A stretch of 64,000 nucleotides of DNA from Engraulis encrasicolus (taxonomy: Eukaryota > Chordata > Actinopteri > Clupeiformes > Engraulidae): positions 27,457,040 to 27,521,039 of the forward strand of contig NC_085865.1 of the NCBI RefSeq assembly GCF_034702125.1. Direction: 5' to 3'. This document shows positions 1 to 13,717 of the stretch, piece by piece (within the stretch, counting starts at the first letter, position 1; every line of letters starts with the position of its first letter). The notes below the pieces were generated by a model that worked only from the letters and a program-made list of their open reading frames with translations, was not told the origin of the DNA and searched no databases. Position numbers and translations under genes: made by a program.

Positions 1-75
1 ATCACCACCATCATCATCATCATCATCATCGTTGGCGTCGTCGTCGTTATCATCATCTTCTTCATCTTAATCATC
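1..75. repeat. imperfect (ATC)n microsatellite
   Basis: The window opens in an imperfect trinucleotide run of ATC/GTC units that decays by about position 75. Its true left end lies outside the window. Confidence 0.8.
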
Positions 76-1278
76 ATCTTCGGTCTGGACTGGTGAAATA
101 ATTTTACAGAAGCCCAATCCTATCAGCTCTAATTGGTGTTTGTTGGTATGTTGGTCGCATGTATGCCGCACAACATTACTGTAATTTAATTGCACTGTGA
201 TTTGGCCCCAAGCAACACGAGAACACATGTGTAACGGGTACCCAGAAAAAAAGAAACAAACAAATCTGCGGCATAGAGATAATGCTTATTCAATAAATCA
301 AAAGGGGAAAAGGTGAGCACTGCATAATAAAAAATTTGCATTCAAACAACGGTAACAAAAAACAATGCAGTGCGATGTGCTCCAATGTAATCCTTTTTGT
401 CAGGCTACATTAAGCCAGCTTAGCTTGTCAGGCTTACTGAATTAGTGACATGGGGAGCAACAAAACAAATGTTAGCCCCTGTAATCATTTCTAAATAAAT
501 ACCTCAATGGGTATTCCTTGAAAGCAGCGAGAGATTTACTTTGTCTGGCGGGATACAGAGGAGATTAGGAGGTGGATACCTCAGGATCAAACACTAGCAA
601 TGATGAAGCAGATAACACAATACTAATCAGCATTGGTGTTTTAATGGTTGTGTGACTGAGCTTGAACCATTACACAGTCAATTTGAGGTCAAAAAATATA
701 AATCCGTAAATTTAACAGACTTTGATTTTCTTTGACCTCTGTAAAAGATTAGGCCACACTTCTTATCCGTAGACTTTCTCTCTTTTTCTGTCTATTTTTC
801 AAGCAGGACTATCATGACTCAGGACTTTCATGACGGTTTATTGTTCTGTATTACAGCCAAGGGGGAAATTGCCCTCAGAAAAAGATATGAAAGGTTTGTG
901 TTCTCTTAAACCTATGAATATTCATTTGATTGGATGAAAAGTGCACCTTCTCATGACAATTTCAGAATGTGCAGTAGTGTGTCATAATAGTTTTGTAATC
1001 AGAAAGGCTTCAATCTTTTCAAGCATCAAAACCTTGAATGATAAAATGTATGCATTAGAGTGCACAAAGGCTATTTGTCTCATTCCAAGAAACGACTGGA
1101 TGCCAATTTGTTTAAACGAACAAACATTTTGGAAGAAAAGCGATGGGTCCCTGTCTTACATTTACCAAGGAAAATGTGTGTGATTTCCCAACGCATGCAC
1201 ACACGCACCCACATGGAGCGAGGGCCCCACCTTGTTGTTGTGCTCCAGTAGCAGTGGCCTCACAAAGGTAGATTGGTG

Positions 1279-1280
<2 letters not shown>
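76..1280. other. non-coding, no recognised feature
   Basis: AT-rich DNA with short, stop-interrupted frames only. I see no splice-flanked exon, RNA gene or repeat with clear ends. Confidence 0.5.
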
Positions 1281-2232
<952 letters not shown>

Positions 2233-2481
2233 AGAGTGCACTACAGCAAAGTGGACTCTCCCCCATCCTCCTCCATGACTGAGGTACCCTGAGCATGGTA
2301 CCGTCCCACCGCACTGCTCCCCATGGGGCGCCACTGAGGGCTGCCCCCTTGCACGGGTGAGGCATAAATGCAATTTCGTTGTGTGCAGTGTGCAGTGTTC
2401 ACTTGTGTGTTGTGGAGTGCTGTGTCACAATGACAATGGGAGTTTGAGTTTCCCAATGGGCTTTCGCTTTCGGCTTTCAAT
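2233..2481 (+). mobile_element. SINE fragment (same family as 46343-47222)
   Basis: The sequence matches, in opposite orientation, the two flanks of the split SINE at 46343-47222. Shared segments include the part reading CCCATCCTCCTCCATGACTG and the end rich in CTTTCNCTTTC, which is the 3' tail here. This copy lacks the tRNA-like head, so it is 5' truncated. The strand is set by the tRNA-like promoter of the other copy. Confidence 0.7.
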
Positions 2482-3293
2482 GCAATGGGTACGATAGAGT
2501 CATCCTGTTTTGTTCTTTTTGAGCAATCAAACCAACTCATTACAGACCTATGAAGTTATCTTGTACTGTGGTTGTAGACCAGTTTTAGATGTATAAATAA
2601 GTATGTACACCAGTTTTACTGTAACTGCGCAGTTCTGTATGATTTACACATTCTCTACGAGCTGTACATTACATAAACAGACTGCTCATGACTCAGTCGT
2701 ACTTGGAAGTTGTTTAACCTATATCATGAAATCAGAATACGTAACATCTTGGCTCTGTATGAAAACATCTTCACATTCTTTCCACAATCTTGTTAGTTGA
2801 GAGAAATGTACTTTGTATAACTTTGTGCTGGAACTTTCAGAGAAATGTAATCCTACAGGATATGTTCTACAGGTATTCAAAAGCTATAAAATAAACTCAG
2901 GACCACCCCAGACAGGAGGATTTGAATCATTCAATTTCCTTTCCTTCCACTTCTTTTGTCAGTGAATGGAATGAAAGACCATAAAAGTTGATTGAGGGAC
3001 TAATTATTGATGGTAGTACTAGCAGGCCTTCCCATGTTAGGCTCTGATAATAAGGCCTAACACATGGGAACGCTTCTTCTTAACCCATCCCTCCAGAGAA
3101 GGTTGTGTTGTGGAGCTTCACCTTTCTTCGTGTTGCTAGCTTCTTCCTGCAAGGCAGCATAAGAGTGCAAGAACCATTTGTTAATTTTCTTCGGAGGTCA
3201 AACGTTACAGTGGCACTCAATCATACATTGGAAGAGACTTCTGATGGATATCTGTTTTATTGAAACCCTTTCCCCTAAAAGACTCCAAGGAGC
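2482..3293. other. non-coding; small hairpin at 3029-3073
   Basis: No gene is recognised. Two arms around 3029-3043 and 3056-3073 (TTCCCATG...TTAGGC against GCCTAA...CATGGGAA) form a short stem with a two-base bulge and a loop of about ten bases. No function is assigned. Confidence 0.45.
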
Positions 3294-4926
3294 CAGGGAC
3301 GCGTTATCCTACGGTGCAACCGGTGCTGCAGCCCCGGCCCCGCCACTAGAGGGGGCCCCGGACGTCGTGAGATTGGAAAATATGAAACGATATTTTGAGA
3401 CAATCAATTGTATTTTTGATGCATTTCGCCATCCGTAGGCAAGCAGAGGCGCATATGCATATCTTGTCACCAGGCTAGTCAGGCAGCTTGGGCCCCCCAA
3501 GACTGTAGCTGGGGAACAGTAGTGGCGATTTGTTACAAGTGTTCTTTCTTTTTAATTTTCGCGTGGCCCCCCTACTGAGCCTAGAATCGCCTCTGCATGC
3601 ACGCAGGAATCGGAGGTCTTCGGAATAATCATTTCAGTCAGATGCTTCTGGTTGTGTGCACCAGTGAAAACGGTGGTCAATATTTTTTTGAGTTTGATGA
3701 TGGGCTACTGTGTAAAAAAAGATTTGAGAAACTCGGCGTCAGCACTTGCTTCTGATTGTACGGATAAACTTCAGCCCGGCATGGATTAACGCATTGAAGA
3801 GAAGGTTGGCAACGTTAGTCATTTTTGTAATGGCAGTGTTATAATCGCGTTTTGTAATGGTTGCATAGCGATCATGGACTTGTGCAATCATGTAAGCTAA
3901 GCAAACAAGAGCACAGCACACCAATCTAACTTTATCTTGTTCTATAGGGCCTAGTTAAAACATGGGGAAATAAATAATGCACTCAACTGCATTCGCGAAG
4001 CAAAAGTCTTGCATGGCGCGGCGAGGATCACTTCTAAGGTGTTATTAAAAAAGTGTTCACAATAATGCTGCGTAGCAAGTGCACCAACCAGCACTCAAAA
4101 TTCTGACACTTTGACAACAACAGGGCAAGCCAAGGATTTAGCAAACACTAAAATGATATAGTCGCATTTTCGTTATGGCCATTTCCCTAAAGCACTGTAG
4201 CCTAATAATGTCGATGCTCTGTCAGCGTAGCCTTTTTGCGTTCGGGTTTGTGTTCAGTTACAACATGCCTGGCTACCACTCGCAGATTGTTCAGTTAGCA
4301 AGTGGCTCTTATCTGGGAGAAAAAAAAAACTTGTGTGACATCCACATCCACATCTAAACATTACGAATTTGCACCGTAGTCTACTGTAATGATTGCATAC
4401 CATTGCAGTGTAATGCACCATCTAGATGAAAACCGTTGACTTCTTAACTGGTATATGGTACATTTTGAGGGGATTTCGTGACAGCTTCGCTTTGCTGTGG
4501 TTCGCTGCTAAGGGGATTCCCTCCTTGCGACAAGCGACAGCTGAGTAGGCTAGGCTACTTTCCTTTGACAGTCAGTCAGTCTTTCTAAGGCCATTGGATG
4601 TTAAATTATTGAACACGTGTTTACTATGACGGTTTCGATTCGACCAATTGGTCGGCAGCAACGTAGCAAAAATAAGAGACTTTTGGTTGTGCTTCTTTTT
4701 GGAAGTTCTAGCTGAGCCGACATTTACGTTACAGCTGGCTATGCTTCCAATGGCTTGCGTTGTGACTGGTGAACTCAGCAGGGGGTTCAGCGCACCTTTT
4801 TTGGTGTTGGAGTAAACCGTGTAGCCTGCGTTGTTTCATGCGTTTTGAATATGGCTCATTATAATGTGGTGTAGGGGCCCCCGATTGCGTCTGCACCGGG
4901 CCTCGGCGAGGGTTAACGCGGCCCTG
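3294..4926. mobile_element. hAT-type DNA transposon, non-autonomous
   Basis: The ends are inverted: the left end starts CAGGGACGCGTTA and the right end, read in reverse complement, starts CAGGGCCGCGTTA. Both continue into GC-rich stretches with similar GGGGCCCC blocks. The 8 bases before the element (3286-3293) and after it (4927-4934) are identical, CAAGGAGC. An 8-bp duplication with CAGGG termini is the hallmark of the hAT superfamily. I find no transposase frame in the 1633 bp, so it is probably a deleted, non-autonomous copy. The internal sequence is mixed in composition and may hold older insertions. Confidence 0.82.
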
Positions 4927-4934
4927 CAAGGAGC

Positions 4935-6182
4935 ATCTCTGAGTGAAAAATGTAGATCGCATCAAAGAGCTCTTAACAAACAGCCTCCGCAGAGATGCTT
5001 GTAAAAGGAATAAGACAGAATCACAGACTTTCCATCATTATTCAACAAGAAAAAATGTAGTGGTGCCCGACACTGTGCTGAAGCAATCACATTATCGGTT
5101 TATGATTATGAATACAAATTGTGTTTCAACATGGCAAAAATCCTGTTTGATTGAGTTAGCCCAGAGTCTCATTTGTATTTTCAGTATGGGCCTTTTTGTG
5201 AGTGAGGCAATACAAAGTTACGCGAAAAAAAATCTTTACATGAACTAAGGTCTAAATTTACACATCCTGCACTGAGCTTTCGAAACTGAATATTGATTAT
5301 GCCACACACAAATTCAGGGTAAGGTGCTTTGTACAGAAAAAAGTCAGAGGAACCTTGGTGCAGGCCTAATTAAAAAGAACATCCATTTGACCTTCAATTT
5401 ACATTTCATATTTTGACGTTAAGATAATCTAAAGCCTTAAATGATTCATTTATTGGATATTGATCTTTAAATTAAATATCCATTGATATAAAAATGTCTT
5501 CTCTCAGTCCTGACTAAGATATCAAACGGAGGAGATACATGCACAAGCTTTCAGACAATCAGAGGATGCTTTTACATGGATGCATCAATCAAAGACATAG
5601 GTGCAAGGGATGCAATAATGCAGAAATGATCAGATTTCTGTAAAGTCTACATTATGGTGCAAACAGCCTATAATTGAACCGTGATTCTGTTTGAAGCACT
5701 ACACAAACTTGTTTCTGCAGTAAGTGGTATGATTGGTTGTAGATTCAGCCACAGGCATTTTAATGTTGCAAGTTAAACTCACCTCTTCAGAAATCATGTG
5801 GAATAAGAGTTTAGGCAGTGTAACTGGACGACAGCTTTTTAGCCACTATAACCAGGCTAAGCATTTGCTTCACAGGCAACACAACACAACAAGTGTTGAC
5901 AGTGTTGACACCCACACACATGACAGAAGGCTTATATCAAATAGTGATTGCACACACTTCCATCTTGCAACTAATTATGAGGAGAACCACCTGCTCCTGT
6001 CATTTTGTGTTTGCCATATACCTTTTTCTTCTTTCCCTAGTGTAATGTATGCAAAGCCGGGGCCTGTGGGACTCCAGCTAAGCCTCTCTGTTCCCCCAGA
6101 GCCCTAGCTAATGGTCAGGGAAATTGCAGCAAAGCCAGATAAATGGCCATGACCACTGGCCTTTTGCTAAGTGCAGGTTTCC
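4935..6182. other. non-coding, no recognised feature
   Basis: Only short frames without known domains (for example 4943-5248 and 5733-6107). Nothing else is recognised. Confidence 0.5.
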
Positions 6183-6232
6183 TTCTCTCTCTCTCTCTCT
6201 CTCTCTTTCACTTTTTGGCATCTAGGCTATAT

Positions 6233-6301
<69 letters not shown>
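6183..6301. repeat. (TC)n and (AC)n microsatellites
   Basis: A short (TC)n run at 6183-6208 is followed by an (AC)n run at about 6235-6301. A further imperfect (CA)n run lies at 6537-6569. Confidence 0.95.
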
Positions 6302-6305
<4 letters not shown>

Positions 6306-7129
6306 CTTCCATTGAATTTACAGTGGCCAGACCAAAACAAATCGACTCTGACATGTCAGTAAAGAAACGATTTTGTAGCCTACTTAGTTTTACCAATTAC
6401 AACAAAATGACCAAGAAATAAAACTGTGGGGCCTGCAATTCAGTTCCCAAAAAGGACCTTTTGCCAGGTTTTTGGATCCCAATGGGAACGCTGCAGCCCA
6501 CAACTTGCAGCTACTTGTATGTACATAGGTACATCACTCACACACGCACACACGCACACACACACACACCAGGCATGTGTGCTCAGATACGGCAAGGGAG
6601 GCAGTGCCTCACCAGCTCCATCCAGACATCAGAATGATGAGATGCAGTAAATGTGAATAATGGTAACAATAATAACGATTGTTTTCGAGCATCTATACTA
6701 TAACTGTGCAGCATTTAAACAGTTTCAATCATTTTCAATCATTTTCGTGGCCAAAATCGTACTATTTGCCCATTTCCTATCAAATTGCTCCGATTACGCA
6801 GCAACTTGGGGCAACTCGAGCCATGCCTCACCGCGGATTGCGCAATCCCTCGTTAACAAGCTTAAGCGCATGCGCCATTTTGCTCGTTCTGTGTATGCAA
6901 CCTGGTAATATTGTATTAAACGTTTTTATACACTTATTTAAAAATACGTATTGTATGCCCTCTTTTTCATAAATTGTACTATTTTCTAAGTGTGAGTATC
7001 ATTTCTTTTCTCTGAACACTTTGCCATAAAGCAGCACTGAAATACAGGGGTTGAGGCTGGCTGCAGGATTTTGGCGTTGAGTGTCTAGCTTGTCAGTTAC
7101 GTCATCGCGCGGCGTAACGTGGATGTAAC

Positions 7130-7745
7130 GCAACTAAGAGGATTCTCAAAGTTGGATTTTCCAAGGGAAAAAAGACGTGATAAAGAATGGACGACCTCAG
7201 AGTTGAAGGAAATGCTGCAGAGGACTCGACAAAAGATTACCTGATCATTTCAAAGTGAGTAGTACAACCGAAAAGATTGGCTATGTGGATGACCTACTGT
7301 TAACCTGTTACCCATGTCTCTTGTTTGCAACCAGCAAGAATGTGTGGAATAGCATTTGCATGGGATTTTGTGACATTAAAAAATCTATCACGAAACATGA
7401 ATCGTCGGCTACTCATATTCAATGCCAAATTGCTTTGAAGACGTTAGGGTCGTCTCTAATAGATGTGGCTTTGAGTGAACAGCACCGGCTAAACCTTAGC
7501 GTGCACAACGCCAAGTGAAGGAGTTGCTCCAACTGGTCCTCACCGATACTAGCTACAACTGTGTCCGTGGAGAGGTCCTTCTCTGCTCTGAAGTGACTCA
7601 AACAAGGATGCTTTCATTCCTGGCAACCTTCGCTGTTGGCTTGTAAAACTTGTGAAAAGACACGGAGGATTTCTACACCAAACTCATAGCCAACATTTTC
7701 GTCCAGAAGGAGCGGCGCATGAATTTCATTTTTCAAGTAAAAAGT
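7130..7745 (+). pseudogene. hAT transposase relic (TTF zinc finger plus dimerisation motif)
   Basis: Two separated pieces of one hAT-family transposase can be read. The frame at 7255-7518 gives YPCLLF, then WN, then HESSATH and a C-terminal HN, the layout of the TTF-type zinc-finger domain found in ZMYM/TTF-like hAT transposases. Near 7547-7597 another frame reads LATTVSVERSFSALK then a stop, the hAT C-terminal dimerisation motif. Further on (about 7663-7745) EDFYTKLIANIF and ERRMNFIF match the family's C-terminus. The catalytic middle is missing and frames shift, so the copy is internally deleted and dead. The termini were not located. A (TG)n microsatellite follows directly. Confidence 0.75.
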
Positions 7746-7767
7746 AAAGGTAAGACCAGTGTTTCTA

Positions 7768-7902
<135 letters not shown>

Positions 7903-8574
7903 AGAGCATCTGCCGTGATGCTGTGAGACCTGTTCAGCACCTTGGTTATATGTTTTGTCTGTGGCACTTGCCATGATAGCCTGATTATCATCGAGTTCAA
8001 AACTCTTCAAGGTGTTGCGTCACTAGGAGGGCGCGGCCTGGCTACTGCTGTGGTGCAGTCCGGTTTGTCTGGCATCCTGGTGCTGTGTGGTTTATGTGGC
8101 ATGATGGTCTTGTGTGGCCAGTTCAGCCTGTGGCATCCTTCATAGTGCTGTGTGGTTTGCTGTGTAATACACAGTGTGACACTGTATGGTATGCTCTGTG
8201 TGTGGAGGTAGGGTACCCTACTGAAATGCCATTTTACTTTTCATTATTCCTGGGCCAAAGATGCTAATTAAAATACTTTATGTTAAGAGCTGCTATGAGA
8301 TATGAAACTTACCGGCAAGCCTATTTAGCAAATGTTTTTGTGCGTATGAGAAAAAGAGAAAAGATTAGTTGTGTCTGTGTGGTAGTAGTATGAAAAAACC
8401 TTCAGGTGCTCATCATATTCCAAAGTTGCAAAAACTTGTAGTGGAGAGAGAGAGGCTCCGAGGCACTCTGAGGTACGTGTTAAAAGTCCTTTATTGATAC
8501 ATGGACATAGATAGCATATATTTGAAAATCTGATTTTAAAAAAGTCAGTGTTTCAAACCCCACCCCACGTCACT
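7903..8574. other. probable 3' part of the hAT relic, then unassigned DNA
   Basis: A GTG/TGTGG-rich segment (about 8010-8220) may be the non-coding end of the hAT relic, but I could not pair it with a left terminus. No gene is seen. Confidence 0.3.

Positions 8575-8627
<53 letters not shown>
8575..8627. repeat. (CA)n microsatellite
   Basis: Uninterrupted CA dinucleotides. Confidence 0.95.
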
Positions 8628-9585
<958 letters not shown>

Positions 9586-9769
9586 TGACTTTTAAAAAGA
9601 TTTTATTATAGAATTCATGTGGTTAATACACATACACATGGCCCACTAGGAGCTGATTTTAAAAAGAAAAATTAAATAAATAAATAAAAGAGAAAAAAAG
9701 AAAAGAAAAAAAAACGAACAGCGGTACATCAATACATTCCATCATGCTACATTTACAGGCACCCCAAAA

Positions 9770-12700
9770 TCAGAGCCTAAAATCAAGCTCTTCACCTCTG
9801 ACTGTACACAAGGCACTATTTTGGCACCATATGCCCTCAAAAGCAACAATATCTTTCATTTCCTTGTAAAAATGAAAATCAATCAAAATCCTTGATTTAA
9901 CCAGTGTTGAGAACATTAGAACCAAGTCATCATTTATGTCCAACTCCACTTTGTGTTTCCTGCTCATATATATAGCTAGCTTGGCCTGACCAATAACAAA
10001 GTTCAAGAGCTGACACTTTTGGCTCTGTTTCCTGAAATACTTGAAACCAAAAATAAAGGTGGTCATTGTGAACTCTTCATTAAACCCATTGAACAATCCT
10101 TTTAAGACCGAAAAGAGAACACCCAACCTATTGCACTGCATAAATGCATGAAAAACAGTTTCCCTCGTTGTACAGAAAGGGCAGTCTTGGGTTACATCAG
10201 AGTTGAGGATAGAAATAAAAGCATTAACTGCTACAGCCCCATGCAAGATACGCCACTGCAGGTCTCCCACCCTCTTAGTTAATGGTGACTTGTATAAAGC
10301 TCTCCACTGAGGTTTCACATTTTGCTCAACCTGAAGCACGTCCCGCCATGGTGTGTCGACCCTCAAGTGAAGCCCCTTTATATTCAGGGCCAAGACACAC
10401 AACTTATACAAAGATTTAGATGAAGGAAGACTAGCTCCCAGAAAAAGCACAGGTTTACCACTAGCACCCTCATACCCATTCACAGAAATGGAGAAGTTTG
10501 GGAATTGGTCCTTTTTGTCAGGAAGAAGAGTCCCACTACAGTACCCAGCCAGCTGCGTTAATATATCTCTGCTCAGCAAGGACTTCCATTTCCCCAGGGC
10601 CTGACTGATGACCCGCACGGATTTGACCCCCGAACGCTCTGCCAAGCCCCTCGCATCACCCAGAGTCGGTCCAGCAGCTTCAACTAGATCCCCAACAGTG
10701 ATCATCTTGGTTTTGAGGAGTGTTTCCCCACGCAAGGGGAACCCCTCTGATGACAGATCCAGCCTCGCACCATAAACCAAAGGTTCTTGAAGTGTCCAGT
10801 ACAGAGAGGCGGTGCTCTGATCTCTGCACACTGTAAGCAAGGACCACACTTTGAAGAGGTTTCTATAAAACACAGGGATACTGTTTAAGTCCATCAACTT
10901 TGGATTCATCCAGAACAGAGCCTTATCCAGACCCAGGCCCCCATAAGACTTCAGGATAGTAGACGCAACTGCTCTCCAGCTGGATGTTACAGTCTCTGTT
11001 AGAAATCTTTGCAAAAAACATAAGCGGAAGGCAGCAGTCCGACTCAGTAGGTGTACTAGGCCATGGCCGCCTTCCTCTTTAGGCAGGTAAACAACACATT
11101 GTGGGACCCAGTGTAATTTATCCCAAAAAAAATTCAACAAAATTGACTGAAGCTTTGGTAAAAGTTGGGCAGGAGGGTCAACACATGCAAGGCGGTGCCA
11201 CAGGGATGAAGCTACCAAATTGTTAATAACAAGGACACGCCCTCTAAAGGACATGTTCTTCACCAAAAAGTTCCACTTTTCCAGCCGCCCCTTAACTTTT
11301 TCAATAATGCCATCAAAGTTTTTCTGCATGATTGCAGCATTCCCCAAAAACACCCCCAGGTATTTGAAACCGTCCTTCGTCCATATCAGGCCGCCAGGAA
11401 CAGCAGGTGTTCCATGCTGCCACTTGTCAATTTGCACGGCCACACTCTTCCCCCAGTTCACTTTTGCAGAAGAACACTTGTTAAAATCATTAAAGATTCT
11501 CAACATGGTATCAACATCCCTCTGGCAACTCACTATTATGGCAACATCATCCGCATAGGCAGACATCTTAAACACATGCTCACAATTTGGAATCTTAACT
11601 CCATTAATATGTTCCCTTAATTTGACAAGGAGAGGTTCGATGGCCAGGGAGTAGAGCATACCCGACAAGGGGCATCCCTGCCTAATGCCCCTGCTAACTT
11701 TAAAAGGAATGCACAAGTCACCATTAATTTTCAGCACACTTTCAATGTCACTGTACAATGCTCGTATGTTACTAATGAAGCCAGGATCAAACCCAAAAGC
11801 TTCAAGAGCATGGTATAAGTAGCCATGTTCTGTCCTATCAAATGCCTTCTCTTGGTCTACTGAAATTATGCCAAAATCCAACTGCTGCTTATTGCCTATT
11901 TCTATAATGTCTCTCATGAAAGCAATGTTGTCATGTATCTCCCTCCCTGGTACACAGTAGGTTTGGTCAGGATGGATCACTTCTCCAAGAACCTTGGCCA
12001 ATCTGTTTGCCAGCAATTTGGAAAGCAGTCGATACTCTGCACAGAGGACAGAGACAGGTCGCCATGATTTTATATCACTGAGATCCCCCTTCTTAGGCAA
12101 CAGGGTAATCACTGCCCTTCGACAACTGAGGGGCAACTGCCCCTGTTTCAGACTGTCCTGCAACACAAGTAGCACATCCGCGCCAATGACTGGCCAGAAA
12201 CACTTGTAAAATTCAATGGGCAACCCATCTATGCCTGGTGTCTTGCCACTCTCCATGCTCTGGAGCGCCTCCTGCAGTTCCTCCAAAGTCAGAACCCTGC
12301 CGAGGTCTGTGTTGGCTCCACTAGACACTTGTGGGAGATTCACAAAAAAATCATGTTCAGCCACCTGCTCACTGGGGAGGTCACTCTTAAACAGTTCTTT
12401 ATAGAACCTGACTGCTCGGTTTCGAATTTCTGTTTTTTCGGTCAACAGAGTACCATCCTCCCCTTTTAAAGAGTGCAAGAGTCTTTTTTGTCCATTCTTC
12501 TTCTCAAGACTGAAAAAGAACTTGGAGGGAGCATCCATCTGTTCCACGTTTTGAAACCGTGATCTAACCAAAGCTCCATGTGCAGGGATACCCAACAGAT
12601 CGGCTAATAAATTATTTTTCAGTTTTAAATTGGCTCTAACCTCTTGGTTGCCTGATTGGCTAGCTAAAGTTTGAAGTCTCATTACTTCCTTTTCCAAGAT

Positions 12701-13678
12701 TTCAATACGTTTAGCTATGTCTCTTGTGACATTGGAAGTGTACTGTTGACAAAGTTGCTTGATTTTAGTTTTCCCCATGTCCCACCACATTTGAATGGAT
12801 TGGAACGAAGATTTCTCGTTGCTGAACCCCTTCCAAAAAAATTTAAAAACCTCCTTGAAATGTGCATCATTCAACAGGCTGGCGTTAAAATGCCAGTATG
12901 CACTTTTTGGCCTAATGTTATTGATAAACAAATTACACAGTACCATGTGATGGTCTGAAAACCCCACAGGGAGAATGGTGCACCCCCTAAAAGAGCCCAC
13001 CTGATGTTTAAACCCATAAAAGCGATCCAGTCTTGCCATGGAGAGCCCATTTGCATAGGAATGGACCCAAGTGTACTGTCTTTGCATATGGTGTAGGTTT
13101 CGCCATATATCCACCAAATCCTGAGAGGCTATTAATTCAAGGAGTCTTCTTTGAGACGGCATATGGGGTTCGACATGATTCCTGTCCAAGCTGCTAGCAG
13201 TGCAATTAAAATCTCCACCCAGGACCAGGACATCTTCAGGGTCACAGTCCCTAATAGTGTTTTCTAGGGTTTGTAAAAAGAGCATCCTCTCAATGGATCT
13301 TATTGCTGGAGCATACACACAAATAAAAACAAAACATTTTCTCTTAAACTGAGCCCTAACTTTCAGAAGTCTCCCACAAATTACCTCCTCAACCTGATGG
13401 GTGATGGGCAGACAACTCTTTGAAAACAGGATGGAGACCCCCCCACTAACAGAGGTGTTATGACTTAGAATAGGGAGCCCATCAAATTCTCTATCCCAGT
13501 CTAGGCCATTGTGTGTGTCAGTATGTGTTTCTTGTGCAAAGGCAATGTCGATCCTCTTTTGTTTAATCGTTTCAAAAAAGAGAGCTCTTTTGCTACGGTC
13601 CCTTGCCCCATTTAGATTCAATGAAGCAATGCGTAAATCAGCCATGATGATAAATAAAAAAAATACAAACTTAAACAT
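9770..13678 (-). CDS. LINE ORF2: endonuclease/reverse transcriptase
   Basis: This 1302-residue protein would nick the target and copy the LINE RNA at the nick. Residues about 13-245 form an APE-type endonuclease: N21 (SLNLNG), E50 (AQETH), D156 and N158 (GGDFN), D218 (RLDR) and the SDHH motif ending at 244. Residues about 460-760 are the reverse transcriptase: PGIDGLP at 481-487, D608 in SVDQEKAFD, GIRQGCPLS at 664-672, and the catalytic YADD at 708-711. A C-terminal zinc-binding motif C-x2-C-x7-H-x4-C (C1166, C1169, H1177, C1182) is typical of L1-clade ORF2. No stop or frameshift is seen. The first ATG is 13678, but an ATG at 13645 (MADLRIASLN) starts right at the endonuclease and is equally plausible. 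ORF1 ends 39 bp upstream. Confidence 0.95.
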   Translation of the reverse strand: MFKFVFFLFIIMADLRIASLNLNGARDRSKRALFFETIKQKRIDIAFAQETHTDTHNGLDWDREFDGLPILSHNTSVSGGVSILFSKSCLPITHQVEEVICGRLLKVRAQFKRKCFVFICVYAPAIRSIERMLFLQTLENTIRDCDPEDVLVLGGDFNCTASSLDRNHVEPHMPSQRRLLELIASQDLVDIWRNLHHMQRQYTWVHSYANGLSMARLDRFYGFKHQVGSFRGCTILPVGFSDHHMVLCNLFINNIRPKSAYWHFNASLLNDAHFKEVFKFFWKGFSNEKSSFQSIQMWWDMGKTKIKQLCQQYTSNVTRDIAKRIEILEKEVMRLQTLASQSGNQEVRANLKLKNNLLADLLGIPAHGALVRSRFQNVEQMDAPSKFFFSLEKKNGQKRLLHSLKGEDGTLLTEKTEIRNRAVRFYKELFKSDLPSEQVAEHDFFVNLPQVSSGANTDLGRVLTLEELQEALQSMESGKTPGIDGLPIEFYKCFWPVIGADVLLVLQDSLKQGQLPLSCRRAVITLLPKKGDLSDIKSWRPVSVLCAEYRLLSKLLANRLAKVLGEVIHPDQTYCVPGREIHDNIAFMRDIIEIGNKQQLDFGIISVDQEKAFDRTEHGYLYHALEAFGFDPGFISNIRALYSDIESVLKINGDLCIPFKVSRGIRQGCPLSGMLYSLAIEPLLVKLREHINGVKIPNCEHVFKMSAYADDVAIIVSCQRDVDTMLRIFNDFNKCSSAKVNWGKSVAVQIDKWQHGTPAVPGGLIWTKDGFKYLGVFLGNAAIMQKNFDGIIEKVKGRLEKWNFLVKNMSFRGRVLVINNLVASSLWHRLACVDPPAQLLPKLQSILLNFFWDKLHWVPQCVVYLPKEEGGHGLVHLLSRTAAFRLCFLQRFLTETVTSSWRAVASTILKSYGGLGLDKALFWMNPKLMDLNSIPVFYRNLFKVWSLLTVCRDQSTASLYWTLQEPLVYGARLDLSSEGFPLRGETLLKTKMITVGDLVEAAGPTLGDARGLAERSGVKSVRVISQALGKWKSLLSRDILTQLAGYCSGTLLPDKKDQFPNFSISVNGYEGASGKPVLFLGASLPSSKSLYKLCVLALNIKGLHLRVDTPWRDVLQVEQNVKPQWRALYKSPLTKRVGDLQWRILHGAVAVNAFISILNSDVTQDCPFCTTRETVFHAFMQCNRLGVLFSVLKGLFNGFNEEFTMTTFIFGFKYFRKQSQKCQLLNFVIGQAKLAIYMSRKHKVELDINDDLVLMFSTLVKSRILIDFHFYKEMKDIVAFEGIWCQNSALCTVRGEELDFRL

Positions 13679-13717
13679 AATAAATGCATAGTCGGGAAGT
13701 TAACATTAATAATAACA

